Shown: in pieces, positions 1-11,100 of the stretch | Layout of the letters: each line of letters opens with the position of its first letter | How positions within the stretch are numbered: position 1 is the first letter of the stretch | Origin: Protea cynaroides | Taxonomy: Eukaryota > Streptophyta > Magnoliopsida > Proteales > Proteaceae | Assembly (NCBI GenBank): GCA_028583415.1 | Contig: CM053267.1 | Coordinates: forward strand, 24,995,064-25,059,063 | Direction of reading: 5' to 3' | Length of the DNA stretch: 64,000 bases | The notes under the pieces: model-generated | Seen by the model: only the letters and a program-made list of their open reading frames with translations | The model's database searches: none | Told to the model about the DNA's origin: nothing | Program-made: the position numbers and the translations under genes

Positions 1-7
1 CCATCAT

Positions 8-986
8 TTGCAGGGTGCAAAGGTTTTCTCGAAGATTGATCTTAGATCGAGGTATCACCAACTGAAAATCAAGGCAGGAGATATTTCGAAGACTACTTTT
101 AGGATAATGTAGGGGCATTGTGAGTTCCTTGTAATGTTGTTCGGGTTGACTAACGCTCCAGCATGGTTCATGAAACTGATGAACCAAGTGTTTCATGACA
201 TGTTGGACACTTTGATCATCATATTCATTGACGACATCTTGGTCTACTTAAAGGATAGGGAGACTCATGCAACACACTTGAGAGCAGCCCTACAACGGCC
301 AAGAAGGGAGGAGCTCTGCGCTAAGTTCAAGAAGTGTGAATTTTGGCTGAAGGAAGTGGTCTTCTTGGGTCATGTAGTATCTGCAGAAAGAATCAAGGTA
401 GATCCAAGCAAAATCACAGCTATAATAGGATGAGAAGCACCAAAATCAGTTACCGAGATTCGTAGCTTCCTTGGATTGGCTGGTTACTATAAAAGGTTTG
501 TAGAAGACTACTCAAGGATCGTTGTTCCACTCACTAGACTAACCAAGAAGGGAGATAAGTTTATATGGATAGATGAGTGTGAGAAGGGCTTTCAAACTTT
601 GAAGGCAAGACTAGTCTCTGCACCTATCTTGACAATCCCAGCACCAGACTCATCGTTTATCTTATATACGGAAGCATCAATGTTAGGACTTGGATGTGTA
701 TTGATGCAAGGAGAACAGGTGATCACCTACGCATCAAGACAATTGAAAGAACATGAGAAGAACTATCTGATGCATGATTTAGAATTAGCAGCGTTCATAC
801 ATGCAATCAAGACTTGGAGGCACTACCTATGGTGAAAAGATTCAAATCAAGTCGTGTCACCTCATACATGCAATCAAGACTTGGAGGCACTACCTTATGG
901 TGAAAAGATTCAAAATCAAGTCGGACCACAAGAGTTTGACTTACCTTTTCACTCGAGAGCCAAAACAATGCAAATTACTATCATGA
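8..986 (+). pseudogene. pol: Element A pol fragment: RT (C-terminal part) and RNase H
   Basis: Ty3/gypsy polyprotein fragment that copies element RNA into DNA in virus-like particles. From position 8 one frame gives the RT region with the catalytic box FIDDILVY (about 224-247), the WLKEV..FLGHVVSAE connection, GLAGYYKRFVEDYS, and RNase H from LYTEASMLGLGCVLMQGE (about 661-712) to HDLELAAFIHAIKTWRHYL. The first Asp of the RNase H motif (usually TDAS) is Glu here. In-frame stops lie at about 118-120 (TAG) and 431-433 (TGA). After 835 the frame is lost through a 67-bp duplication, and homology fades near 960. The window edge cuts off gag, protease and the start of RT. The same pol resumes at 1805 and, after a 28-kb insertion, at 30123. 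Clearly dead. Confidence 0.88.
795..929 (+). repeat. 67-bp tandem duplication inside RNase H of element A
   Basis: The segment starting TCATACATGCAATCAAGACT occurs at 795 and again at 862, period 67. The copies differ by small indels. It breaks the reading frame of RNase H. It lies just upstream of a scrambled, homopolymer-rich stretch, so an assembly fault is as possible as a real slippage duplication. Confidence 0.85.
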
Positions 987-1104
987 CCAAAACCCCGATA
1001 AATAATTAGATAGAGGAGATTGGGTGATCAAAGGTAGGTGATTGATACCGCTCTATACGGGGTGTGGAGCCCGAACTATTAAAAGATTATGATTGTGACA
1101 TCCA
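987..1104. other. Scrambled spacer in element A pol
   Basis: This stretch replaces the short RNase H/tether segment found at 9800-9860 in element B. Only about 1076-1104, which reads like ELLKDYDCDIQ, still matches pol. The rest is unassigned. It may be rearranged or poorly sequenced DNA. Confidence 0.4.
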
Positions 1105-1236
1105 GGCCTCACCCCACCATGGATAGAGCTGGCCCCCGGGTAAGACATAACGTTGTTCCGCTAAGGTAATGGCGCGAGATATCAATGCACAAGACTTGAG
1201 TTAGAGATAGGCTAAGTTTTGGGATTTTTTTTTTTT

Positions 1237-1276
<40 letters not shown>

Positions 1277-1600
1277 ACCCCCCCCCCCCCCAACAAAAAC
1301 CCCCCCCCCCCTTCCCCCCCCCCCCCCCTCCTTTTTTTAAAAAAAAAAAAAAAAATCTATAAAAAAAAAAAAAATATTTTATGGCGCCTTTTATCCATTA
1401 CAAGCATATTCGCATAGAATCAAACATGGCATAGGACTCAATAAATAGAAAGCAGTTTATTATTAACCAATTTGTTTGGGGTTCTCACCTTAGCTTGCTA
1501 ATAGATATTTTCAAGCTTTCGCTTGGTATTATATTGCTACAAACCTAACAAAGTCGTAGAATTTAATTGAATGGTATTTAAAAACCATTCCCCACCCCCC
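1105..1600 (-). mobile_element. Antisense LTR fragment inserted in element A pol
   Basis: Read on the minus strand, 1140-1215 and 1381-1500 are colinear with the middle of the LTRs of this family; compare plus-strand 53370-53445 and 53640-53740 of the reverse-oriented element E (matching words include CTAAGGTAATG, ACAAGACTTGAG and GACTCAATAAA). The part that should lie between them is replaced by the first poly-C tract. It separates the RNase H end of A from its integrase start, so it is either a nested LTR remnant or a misassembly. Confidence 0.6.
1238..1374. repeat. Poly-C then poly-T/poly-A homopolymer tract
   Basis: Nearly pure C from 1238 to about 1332 (a few A, T interruptions), then T, then two A runs to 1374. 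It sits in place of unique LTR sequence. Such tracts are unusual in plant DNA and are suspect as base-calling or assembly artefacts. Confidence 0.9.
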
Positions 1601-1684
1601 CCCCCCCCCCCCCCTCCCAAAAAAAACCCCCCCTCCCCCCCCCCCCCCCCCCCCCTCCCCCCTTTCCCCCCTTCTTTTTTTTTC
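1590..1684. repeat. Second poly-C tract
   Basis: C-rich run with scattered T and A ending in poly-T at about 1684, at the other end of the antisense LTR fragment. The following 1685-1800 has no recognisable homology to the surrounding element. Confidence 0.9.
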
Positions 1685-1804
1685 CTACATTCACTCAACA
1701 TTCATTCCATGGTCTAGAACCATGTATGATCATCTAGATAGCTTTCGTGCTCCTCCATGGTTTTCTGAAAACCTCCATGGTGGTGGTTTGGTTCTCAATC
1801 CTAT

Positions 1805-2226
1805 ACTCAATCATATCAGAAGATCCAGTGGAACAAGGCTTGATTCATAAGTTCACGTTGATATTCCCAGCCTTGAAGATCTCACCAGATCTAAAAGATG
1901 AAGTAAAAGTAGCAATCCTATAGGATCCACATATCAAGACTGTGCAAGAAGATCTAGAAAAGGGTAAAAGCAACCCTTATTTCACCTTGGATTCAAACAA
2001 GGTACTTAGGTATCGTGGACGATTATGTTTTCCTGAGAGTGAGAACTCAAATATCAGAGACTGAATTATGATAGAAGCGCATTATACCCCATATTCGGTA
2101 CATCCAGGAAGCACCAAGATGTACCATTATTTAAGAAGATTATATTGGTGGAGGGGTATGAAAGCAGATGTAGCTCAATTCATATTTCAATGTCTAAACT
2201 ACCAGCAAGTGATGGCAGAGAGACAA
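1805..2226 (+). pseudogene. pol: Element A integrase, N-terminal zinc-binding part
   Basis: Continues pol of element A. It aligns with 10045-10440 of element B: a linker (FTLD.NKVLRYRGRLCF), then the HHCC zinc-binding region (EAHYTPYSVHPGSTKMY, YWWRGMKADVAQF, CLNYQQ). The last Cys of the HHCC motif is Tyr here (CLNYQQ against CLNCQQ in B), so zinc binding would be lost. There is an in-frame stop near 2062. The reading stops at 2226 where the LTR of element B begins, and the next codons of the same integrase are found at 30123. Confidence 0.85.
2222..2226. repeat. Left target-site duplication of element B
   Basis: GACAA immediately before the TGTAAG start of B's LTR. The partner AACAA at 30118-30122 follows the TGACA end of B's 3' LTR. 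Five bases with one mismatch. Removing B plus one copy joins the A integrase in frame, which supports the call. Confidence 0.8.
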
Positions 2227-2589
2227 TGTAAGACCCGTACTCCACTAACTTGGTTTAACCGTATCGTGTCAGGTCTTCCCATCATTCCTGGACAAAGTGG
2301 ACCAAGCGTGTGAAGATAGATCACAAACTAGGTATGAGAATCGAGTTAAAAACACTAAAACATACCTAAGGTCGCGTGCCTGGGTAGGTATGGTCAACCA
2401 TAGGGAAGGGAACCAAAAATATCAAATCCATAACTCCACGATCGATGATTTCGACCCTACGATCGACGATTTATGTTACCGTTTGATTGACTGTGAGAAC
2501 CCAGATCAGACTCTGAGTTTTGGAAACTTTCCTAAACTAAGGGATTGCTTTCCTAATTGAAAGAGGACTTTATATGGAGAGTTTTCCTT

Positions 2590-2597
2590 TATATAAA
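2590..2597 (+). promoter_or_regulatory. TATA box of element B 5' LTR
   Basis: TATATAAA in a CT-rich context, 364 bases into the LTR. The same box is at 11963-11970 in the 3' LTR, and on the minus strand at 54460-54467 in element E. D has TATAAATA at 55990-55997. Conserved place and spacing fit the U3 promoter. Confidence 0.7.
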
Positions 2598-4163
2598 GGA
2601 CGTCCCTTAGCCCTTTTGCACTCTTTTAGAACATTAGTAAACCCTAAAGAAAGAGAAGGAAGAGAAGGAGAAGAAGAAAAAACTAAGGAGAAGAATTTGC
2701 TGAGAAGAGATTGGCTCTCTATCACAAACAAAGGTATGAAACGAATCTCTAGAGATGTAAACTCTAAGGAATAAGACTTCTATGGAAGATAGGCAATATC
2801 AACCTATTATGATCTATATGATTTCCTTGAGAAAATCTCAAGGAGAACCATGAGGAGTGAATTTGATGATTATGGTTGATAAGAAATTACTAATGATGAC
2901 CATAGGATGACCTTAGAATAAACCCCATTGAAGAACAAAATAATTGACCTAGAAAGAACTCGAATTTCATGTAGCTATGATCAGAAATCTCAAGGTCGTA
3001 GCTATGGTCGACCATAGCATGACTAGTATGACCAGAGGATCGACCATAGGCATTCAGGAAGATTTCAGAAATCATATGGTCCCAGCTACTTTCGCACCAT
3101 ATGCGATCGTAGGGTATCAATCGTAGACAGTAAGGTCGATACAGCATGAGACCATAGGACTAATTAGACACCTATCAGTGCTCTGTTTCGATTTTCAACT
3201 ACTGTATCATGTCACATATGAACCCTAACTTAAATTCATATAACTTTTAGGTTGTTAAATCAATTCAAAGAGAATTTCAAGGCTTGGAAGGACATCAAGA
3301 ATTGCTAACAGGTGAGGGAACAAGACCTAAACTAATTGGATAATAACAAACTATTTATTTTTATTGAGTCCAATGCCATGATTGATTCTATGCGTGTATG
3401 CATGTAATGTGCATCTCACATGTCATCCAATATACTTGCTATTACTGTTCATGCATATTTAATTCTATTTATTTAACATGATGATGATGATGATGATGCT
3501 AGGAATAGGCATGTGAATGTATGTGTGTAGTGGCTGTATTGGATGCAAGTGGAGCATCAGGGGGGGACGTGGCATGGTGGTCTTCGACCTCGTCACTAGA
3601 CTCTAGCTCTATCTCTATTCAAGTCTTGCCCATTAACATCGTCATATTGCCATTACCTTAGCAGAACTATTATGTCATAGGGCATCAGGGGAGGTGGTCT
3701 CGGACCGTGTGGTATCTGACTCTGCTGGGGGGCTTTAGCTCTATCTCTATGAACGTATTGAGGAATGCTGGGGTGAGGCCTTGGATACACTATTTGACAA
3801 TAGGATTGGTTAGTTGCGAGCCCAGTTTGCAAGCCCTCACCAATAGGGGCTTATGTGTTGGTATGGGTAGGGCATTAGGGAAAGTATTGGCGGTGTTTGA
3901 TCCGGACACTTTAGCTCTATCTGTATTCCATGGTGGGTGCATGTGGGATGAAAATGGTGTTTGATCCATTGGACAGATTCACACACTCATGTATAGAGGT
4001 GCGGCGGCCACCAAACCTTTCTATAGCACATTGCAAATTTAAAAACCAAACCAAAGATATGAATTGAATGTATGCATATGTTTGTTGCATTGTTTTGTTT
4101 TCTCACTGAGCCGTGATGAGTACTCACCCTTTCGATGTCGAATATTTTTAGTTGATGATGCAG

Positions 4164-4291
4164 GTCCTACTGTTGAAGAATATATGAATGTGCCTACATA
4201 TGAACACGTTGCTACGATGGACGTAGAAGCTGAAGAAGATGCGCATGATTCATCATGCGAGTGCAACCAATGTGTTTTTGCTCAAGTTTAG
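4164..4291 (+). CDS. LTR exon-like micro-ORF (C-E-C-x2-C peptide), element B 5' LTR
   Basis: Begins right after GATGCAG (a good 3' splice-site match) and reads VEEYMNVPTYEHVATM...HDSSCECNQC to a stop at 4289-4291. The same peptide in the same place, with many third-position changes, is found in B's 3' LTR, A, C, the solo LTR and both halves of D. Sequence upstream of the AG diverges much more in A and C. This fits a coding exon kept by selection, perhaps joined to an exon ending near 2733 (AAAG before GTATGA). Function unknown; no family recognised. It may also be simple LTR relatedness. Confidence 0.4.
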
Positions 4292-4566
4292 TTATAATTT
4301 GAACATCAGATATGTAATTGATTAGTTATTTTTATGTCTTGTGGTTTGGAGATAATTAGATTAAATACTTATTTATCACTATTAGACTCTCATTTCATTA
4401 TCTATAAGACTTTCGCTTATTTGTTTATTACCTCTGATTATTAATGTGGAATGTGTGTGTCATTTGATATGGTGGGTACGACCTATGCAAAATCTTGGGT
4501 GAACCGTTGGTTTATTGGTAGTTCATCACACCATTATGGTTAGACCAGAATTGGGATGTGATAACT

Positions 4567-4578
4567 TTGTATCAGAGC
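4567..4578 (+). promoter_or_regulatory. Primer binding site of element B (tRNA-iMet)
   Basis: TTGTATCAGAGC three bases after the LTR end, one base different from the TGGTATCAGAGC site complementary to the 3' end of plant initiator tRNA-Met. It marks the start of minus-strand DNA synthesis. Confidence 0.85.
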
Positions 4579-4738
4579 ATCTCAGGTTCTACCCATTGAC
4601 CTAACTATTTCCCCATGAATCATAAACTGAGTTAGGATAAAATCTAAAAGCTATAATAAGAACACACCATAAGTACCTGTGTTGTATGAGACATAAACTA
4701 AGAAAAAGAATAATGCACATATGTAAAGGGGAAACCAA

Positions 4739-4758
4739 TTATATATATATATATATAT
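4739..4758. repeat. (TA)n microsatellite
   Basis: Short TA run in the spacer between primer site and the 3' end of the antisense gene. A much longer TA run lies at the matching place in element E (52256-52326), so this is a family-wide expansion hotspot. Confidence 0.85.
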
Positions 4759-4850
4759 GGGAATAAGACAAATGTACATCAAATTTAGAGTACAGTCCAT
4801 AATCCGAACAGTTACTCTGTAGTATAAAGGGAAAAAGATATAAATGGCAA

Positions 4851-6068
4851 TCATGGAGCTGAAGGTGCTGGAGGAGGAGGTGCCTTACGATCTCTATCGT
4901 AGTCCTCAGCATATACTCTTGCGAGTCAGGCCACCTGAGTCTGAGTCGCTTGGAGACTAGCCTTCAGATCCGCTACCTGTTGGTCGGTAGAGCGCTGGGC
5001 ATCTAGAAGCTCTCCTACTCTCTAATTAATCACGTGTTGAGCCTCTCTAATCTCACGTAACAGTCCCATCATGTCATCTAGTGGTGGGCGTGAAGGGCCA
5101 GCTGAATGAGAAGCCCTAGAAGGGCCAACTCCAGTAGAATGCTGTGGCGATGGAGGAGGGATGGCATCCACATCCATGTACATCCGATCATCATCACCCT
5201 CGTGTGCCTCTACTGCTACCTCTGCTGCTGCTGCTGCTGCTGCCGCCTCTGCATCTGCTGCCGCTACCCGAGTGAGAGGACGTCTCATAGCATTCCTCTC
5301 ATCATCACTGACCTGTATCTCTCTCATGCCCATCCTACTGATGGCCTCCCAATCAAGGTCAGCTGAGAAGGTGTCCTCAAGGATCCTCTCATAATGTCTG
5401 CCCTGGGGAATCAGATTATGCTGGATAATCTTGCAATAGACATGTGGCTCTAGACGCAGGTTGACTGCTTTTCCCAGCGGTCATCTCCAAGAATCTGACT
5501 ATCTATTTCTGCACGCATCTGTGTAGACTGAAACTATGGCTCTCTAGGTGCACAGTAAACCAACTGTCCATCATTGGAGATACCTAGGAGATCAGCCAAC
5601 TCCTGGCAGTTGAAAGAAATCGGAACCCCTTTCACCCAGCTGGTGATCCGAAGCTCTCTACCCCTCTACACATCCTCTAGGTCACCCTCCACCTGAAGGT
5701 GATAGTAGAACTGCTTAACCAAGTCTGGGTGAGTACAAGCCTCGTATAGGATCACTGGAAGCCAGCCCATATCGCCAAATGTCCTCTTCACATCAAACAG
5801 GGCTAAGTGGGCTAGGTTCACACACCGACCCCCTTCCACTTTCTTTCAGTCAAACCAAGGATATCGCACTTCTGCTTCCACAGACCTGAAGTGAAGTGGG
5901 TCATGAACTCGAGGAACTTTGGTGCGAACCATGATAGCTGTAAGAAAAGAAAATAAGAGAACAAGTTAGATAAATTTAAAAATTTGACAGTATAACGACG
6001 TAAAATGGAAAAAGCCTCACTTTTCACCCAAACATTGGGCAGGAGGACTTACATAGGTCCCAAACCAT
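4851..6068 (-). pseudogene. Element B antisense accessory gene ('putative plant transposon protein' type)
   Basis: Runs opposite to gag-pol between primer site and gag. Exon 1 is 6053-6068 (16 nt, ATG at 6066-6068), the intron 5938-6052 (GTAAGT...TTACAG), exon 2 5937-4851. The second Met is followed by VRTKVPR. Conserved blocks: KKVEGGRCVNLAHLALF, GDMGWLPVI, HPDLVKQFYYHLQVEGDLEDV, GRELRITSWVKGV, SFNCQELADLLGIS, then an acidic/Ala-rich low-complexity part, DDRMYMDVDAIPPPSPQHST, GPSRPPLDDMMGLLREIREAQ, and a Pro-rich tail. About 68 residues between ...GRHYE and RILEDTF are missing in frame compared with E and D. Several stops and a frameshift near 5470. Similar proteins are annotated in plant genomes as putative plant transposon protein; role unknown. 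Confidence 0.75.
5938..6052 (-). other. Predicted intron of the antisense gene in element B
   Basis: 115 nt on the minus strand, GTAAGTCC at the 5' end and a T-rich run then TTACAG at the 3' end. The same donor word CCTATGTAAGT and a T-rich acceptor occur in D and E, and in all three copies the join is in frame with the downstream Met. Without splicing the copies read different, poorly conserved residues here. Confidence 0.65.
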
Positions 6069-6825
6069 CCTGCAATGCATATCCAATCAAAATTTTAACT
6101 AGGTAGGTCGAATTTGAAAATTTTTGACAATTGGGCAAAAATCCCAAATTTCAGGTCGAAAATGGAAATTTCAAAATTTTTACCAAACCAACCGATGAAA
6201 CTCAAATTTTCTTGAGGGCTTTCATCCGTTGGGTGGCCAATAGCAAAAGCCCCTAATAAAAATCAAAATTTTATGATAAAAAAATATTAATTAGAAGAAA
6301 ACCCTACAAATGACAAAAACCCTAGGTATGAAGGCTTAAAAAAATGAAATAGAGTAGAGAACATACCTTGTGGAACGGAATGTAGGTCGTAGATCGAAGG
6401 AAAAATCACCAAGTTTGTATGGTTGACATTGTAGCAACTCATTGGTGGCAAGTTGAGTAAAAACCGTAGGAGGAAGAAGGAGAAATGAGAGGGAAACTCT
6501 CGAAAATAGGTTTTAAAAATTGATTTTGGATCTTACGGTCGCACAATTCGACCAAAACCATCAACCATAGGATCGATCGTATGATCGACCATAGGGTCTC
6601 GGTAAGTTGCCAGGGATGTGATGGTCGCACCTATGGTTGCACAACATGCGACCGTAGGCCATCGACCGTATGACCTACTGTTGTCTGCATTTTGATTATG
6701 CTTGAATTGTTGCCTATTGATTTTGTTTTTTCTCTCGCCTTCCATTGTGAGACTAACCCAATACTACTATCATATCTTGTCTCACATGTACAACTTTTCC
6801 AAGTACCATTCAACCAAGAGTTTAA
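6069..6825 (+). other. Leader of element B with GGTCG/CGACC motif cluster
   Basis: No gene on the plus strand. On the minus strand this is upstream of the antisense gene, so it probably holds its promoter. At 6535-6680 the motif GGTCG/CGACC recurs in both orientations (for example CGACCATAGGGTCTCGG and GCGACCGTAGGCCATCGACC), able to fold back on itself. The same cluster is found in the leaders of D (60727-61010) and E (50200-50345) and within the LTRs (11755-11870, 54560-54660). Confidence 0.6.
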
Positions 6826-8074
6826 ATGGCTGGATGCAGAGTAAGTAGAAGGAGACAAAATGCAAACCCATCTCCACCACCTATGGTGACTAATGACAAT
6901 GAGGGTTAGCAAGGACAGGAAGGAAATATTAGAACTCAAAATTCTGCACCTCAGAATGTGCACACCCAAGCTAACCCAACCAACCTACCTGCACCACCTA
7001 CAGATTTGTCTACTGCGGTGATGAATTTAACACAACAATTGCAGCAAATACAATAAGTGCAAGCCAACATGCAAGCTACTATGGGAATGGCTTTCCCAGC
7101 TGCAAACATGACACCTCTACCTACAAGACAAGCTAGTATTGCACCTGGTGGTAGCAACACTGTACCTCAAGCACCGCAAACACCAGCAATACAAGGCCAA
7201 GTGCAAAACCCTGAAGCACCGCAAGGCGGGTATAACCAAGGAAATTATCAGTACCAACTGCCTATGTATGAAACATATGCACAGACTGATGTAGCATTTT
7301 CTGAAGTTGAAGTTGAAAGAATTTACAGGCAAGCCATCAGATCCATTATGGCCAGCTCACTAGATCGATGAGATGGAAATAAACTTTATGATGATGACTT
7401 AAATGAAGAAGATAAGGTATTATGTGCCACTTTTATGCTGAAAGGTGATGCACACCATTGGTGAAAATCTACTCGGAGTTATCTGTTGACAAAGCACGCC
7501 CAACTGACCTGGGCTATTTATAAAGAAGCTTTCTTGAGAAGTATTTTCCCAGGAGTTTTAGAGATCAAATGAAAAAAGAGTTCTTGAGTTTGTATCAGGG
7601 ACAGATGACTATAGACGCATATCAACAGCATTATAAAGAACTATTTTTCTTTACTTCCTCTAGCATGCAGGAGGAAAATACCAAAACCCGAAGGTTCGTC
7701 ATGGGACTTAGGGGAAGCATCTGTGAGCATCTATTGAGACTGGAAAAGAAGATTTATAATAAAGCTGTATAGATTGCTCGAGTACTGGAATTGAGCCAGA
7801 GGAAAAATTATTTTGCTCAGAACAGAGATATTAAAAGGCCCAATGGAAACTCACACAACGGAGGAAACTTCTCAAGGCTTCAATGCTACAACCAAGACTA
7901 TTTCGACAGCCCAACCTCAACAGAAGCAAAGTAATGCTAGAGTTAAATGCTTTAACTGTAATCAAGTAGGACATTATTCAATGGAGTGTCCTAAGCCAAG
8001 GAAGCAGCTACAGCAAGGAAAGGTTTATTCAGTTACATCTGAGGATGCTGCCGCATCGCCTAAAGTGGTTACAG
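6826..8074 (+). pseudogene. gag: Element B gag
   Basis: Capsid/nucleocapsid polyprotein. ATG 6826 starts a basic N-terminus (RVSRRRQN) that is also present in element E. Then comes a Gln/Pro-rich linker (TQQLQQIQ, GGSNTVPQAPQTP), the Retrotrans_gag domain (LCATFMLKGDAHHW, LLTKHAQLTWAIYKEAF, FLSLYQGQMTIDAYQQHYKELFF, TKTRRFVMGLRGSI) and a CCHC zinc knuckle CFNCNQVGHYSMEC (about 7950-7991), ending at KVVTG. Damage: TAG at about 6907, TAA at about 7054, a rearranged patch at 7283-7400 where the region of D's SRLIERFLKMKPKE is lost, plus TGA and TAG further on. It joins pol through the intron at 8075. Confidence 0.85.
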
Positions 8075-8143
8075 GTATGACCTGACCCTTTCATTTTGTA
8101 CTACCTTGTGTAAGCATGTAGACTAAATTAAATCAAATCACAG
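8075..8143 (+). other. Predicted intron at the gag-protease boundary, element B
   Basis: 69 nt between ...TTACAG and GTATCG: donor GTATGACC, acceptor AAATCACAG, possible branch GACTAAAT. Read through, Gag stops five codons later (TGA). Removed, gag and protease are one frame. An intron in the same place and phase is found in C (46224) and D (62416). Confidence 0.65.
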
Positions 8144-11100
8144 GTATCGTACCTATTAATGGCTTACCCGCCAGAGTACTCTTTGACTCTGGAGCTACTC
8201 ATTCTTTTATATCTGTGTCGTTTGGAAAGAAGTTAAATCTACCCCTCATACCTTTAGACTACAAACTACTTGTACGATCACCTATGGGATTAGAAGTGGA
8301 ACTAGACAAAGGTTATGGACCATGTCCAATTCTTATCGGGAGAAGATTTTGGATGCAACCTTAATTCAACTTGAGATGGCAGACTTTGATGTTATCTTGG
8401 GAATGGATTGGTTAGCTCGACACTCTTCAAACCTATTATGTGGGGAAAAGAAACTAACATTTAAAGACAAAGAAGGAGTAGAGTTTAGTTTTACAGGAAC
8501 CAAACATCCCCATAAATGAAAACTCATTCTCTCTGCATTGAAGGCTAGAAAATGCCTCGAGAAAAGAGAAATTGGGTATCTAGTATCCGTGGTCGACCTC
8601 ACCAAGGAAGCACAAAAAATGGAGGATATTGAAGTTGTGCGTAAATTTTTGGATGTATTTTTTGAGGAACTACCATGACTACCACCCGATCGAGCAGTAG
8701 AGTTCGTTATAGATCTTATGCCTGGAGCCGCACCAGTATCGAAAGCACCTTATCGAATGGCTCCTACTGAACTGAAGGAACTAAAGGTACAACTACAGGA
8801 ATTACTGGACAAGGGTTATATCAGACCCAACATATCACCATGGGGAGCGCCAGTATTGTTCGTGAAAAAGAAGGACGGTAGTGTTCGATTGTGTATAGAT
8901 TATCGAGAATTGAATGAGCTTATAATTAAGAATTGGTACCCGTTGCTGCCAAAGTGTTCTCCAAAATTGATCTTCGGTCAGGATACCATCAGTTGAAGAT
9001 TAAGGAAGGTGATATTCCGAAGACAGCATTCAGAACCAGATATGGACATTATGAATTTTTAGTCATGTCTTTTGGATTAACTAATGCACCCGCAACTTTT
9101 ATGGAACTCATGAGTCGGGTATTCCATGATATGTTGGATACGTCAGTCATTGTATTTATTGACGACATACTAGTCTACTCCAAGGACAAAGAAACTCATG
9201 TCACAAATCTAAGAGCCGCTCTGCAGTGACTAAGAAAAGAGAAGCTTTACGTAAAATTTACAAAGTGTGAGTTCTGGTTAAATGAAGTCGCTTTCTTAGA
9301 CCATGTTGTATCCGCTGAAGGAATTAAAGTGGATCCTAGCAAGATTGAAGCCATTGTGAAATGAAAAGACCTAAGAATGTTGCAGAAATCAAAAGTTTCT
9401 TAGGTTTAGCTGGTTACTATCGACGATTGTGGAAGATTACTCTAGAATCGCCGTACCTCTCACCAGTCTGACAAAGAAAGGAGAAAAATTTGTTTGGACC
9501 GATAAATGTGAAGAGTGTTTTCAAACATTAAAGGCTAGATTGATATCAGCTTCCATTTTGACTATTCCGATCCCAAGATAATCATTTACCTTGTACACTG
9601 ATGCATCTGGGTTAGGTTTAAGATGTGTGCTTATGCAAGGAGAACAAGTAATTACGTATGCCTCAAGACAACTGAAGACACATGAGAAGAACTATCCCAC
9701 TCATGACTTGGAATTAGCAGTAATAGTACATGCTGTTAAAATATGGAGACATTATTTGTATGGAGAAATTTCAGATTAAATCAGATCATAAGAGTTTCAC
9801 TCATCTTTTTAATCAGAAGGAGTTGAACATGAGACAAAGAAGATGGCTAGAATTATTGAAGGATTACGATTGTGATATCCAGTATCATCCAGGAAAAGCT
9901 AATGTAGTTGCTGACGCACTAAGCAGGAAAGCTATGACAGAATCCCAAGAAGAAGTTAGTGTAAATGCTGTGGCGTGTGTCACAGGGAGAGTAATTAATT
10001 ACGGTAAAGAGCAGTTCATGATTGATATTTTGAATGAATCAACTGACCAAGGGTTTATTCATCTATTCTCAAACATGTTTGCTACATTGAAGATTGTACC
10101 TGATTTATTAGATGAAGTGAAAGTAGCTATTAAATCAGACCCTTATCTGAAAACGGTGCAAGAAGACCTCGAAAAAGGTAGGACTACTCCTGAGTTCACC
10201 TTGGACGTTGAAAAGGTACTAAAATACAAAGGAAGGGTATGTGTTCCTAAAAATGAAAACTTAGATATTAGACACAGACTAATGAAGGAAGCTCACACCG
10301 CCGCTTATTCGGTACATCCTAGAAGTACGAAGATGTATCATGATCTGAAGAAACTATATTGGTGGAGAGAAATGAAAGCGGATGTAGCTAAATTTGTGTC
10401 TCAATGCTTGAATTGTCAACAGGTAAAGACTGAAAGGCAAAGACCTGTAGGATTGTTGCAGTCACTGCCAGAACCAGCATGGAAATGGGACTGCATCACT
10501 ATGGACTTCGTCACCGGGTTACCATTGCCTCCTCGAGTAGTTGACACGGTCTAGGTGATTGTGTATCGTTTGATTAAGAGAGCTCGTTTCATAGCTATAC
10601 AACCTTAGTATACCCTAGAGAGGTTAGCTAAGCTCTATGTATATAATATTGTCCGATTACATGGTGTACCTGAAAGCATTGTGTCCGACAGAGATCCACG
10701 CTTTACCTCAATGTTTTGGAAAGGATTACAGAAGGCTATGGGTACAACATTAAAGTTTAGTATTGCATTCCATCCTCAGACAGACGGACAGTCCGAGCGT
10801 ACTATTCAGATTTTAGAAGACATGCTTCGAGCTTGTGTCATTGATTTCAAAGGATCATGGGATGAGAAATTATCATTGATTGAGTTCGCTTATAACAACA
10901 ACTATCAAGCGACTATACATATGTCACCCTCTGAAGCACTGTATGGTAGGAAATATCGAACTGCTTTGTTTTGGAATGAAGTTGGAGAACAGAATATTGT
11001 GGGACTAGAGTCTATTGAAGAGACTTGTAGAGTAATCGATATTATCAAGGAAAGAGTTTGAATAGCTCAGAACCGTCAGAAGAAATATGCAGATAATCAA

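Larger units (their letters stand above)
2227..4563 (+). repeat. 5' LTR of element B
   Basis: Starts TGTAAGACCC at 2227 and ends GGGATGTGATA at 4563 (usual family end TGTGACA). It holds a TATA box (2590-2597), a purine-rich leader after it, a GTATGA donor-like site near 2734, short degenerate internal repeats each ending in TAGCTCTATCTCTAT (3600-3930), an (ATG)n run near 3478-3499 and the exon-like stretch 4164-4291. The small ORFs in it other than 4164-4291 show no conservation that I can see. Confidence 0.9.

Noticed and set aside
2574..2774. 66-codon ORF seen in both LTRs of B (also 11947-12147)
   Set aside because: Its ATG lies upstream of the TATA box, so it is not expected in the transcript, and E and D have stops; it is LTR identity rather than coding constraint.
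5106..5394. Plus-strand ORFs of 86 and 77 codons over the Ala-rich part of the antisense gene
   Set aside because: Cys/Ser-rich shadows of the GCT/GCA repeats on the opposite strand.
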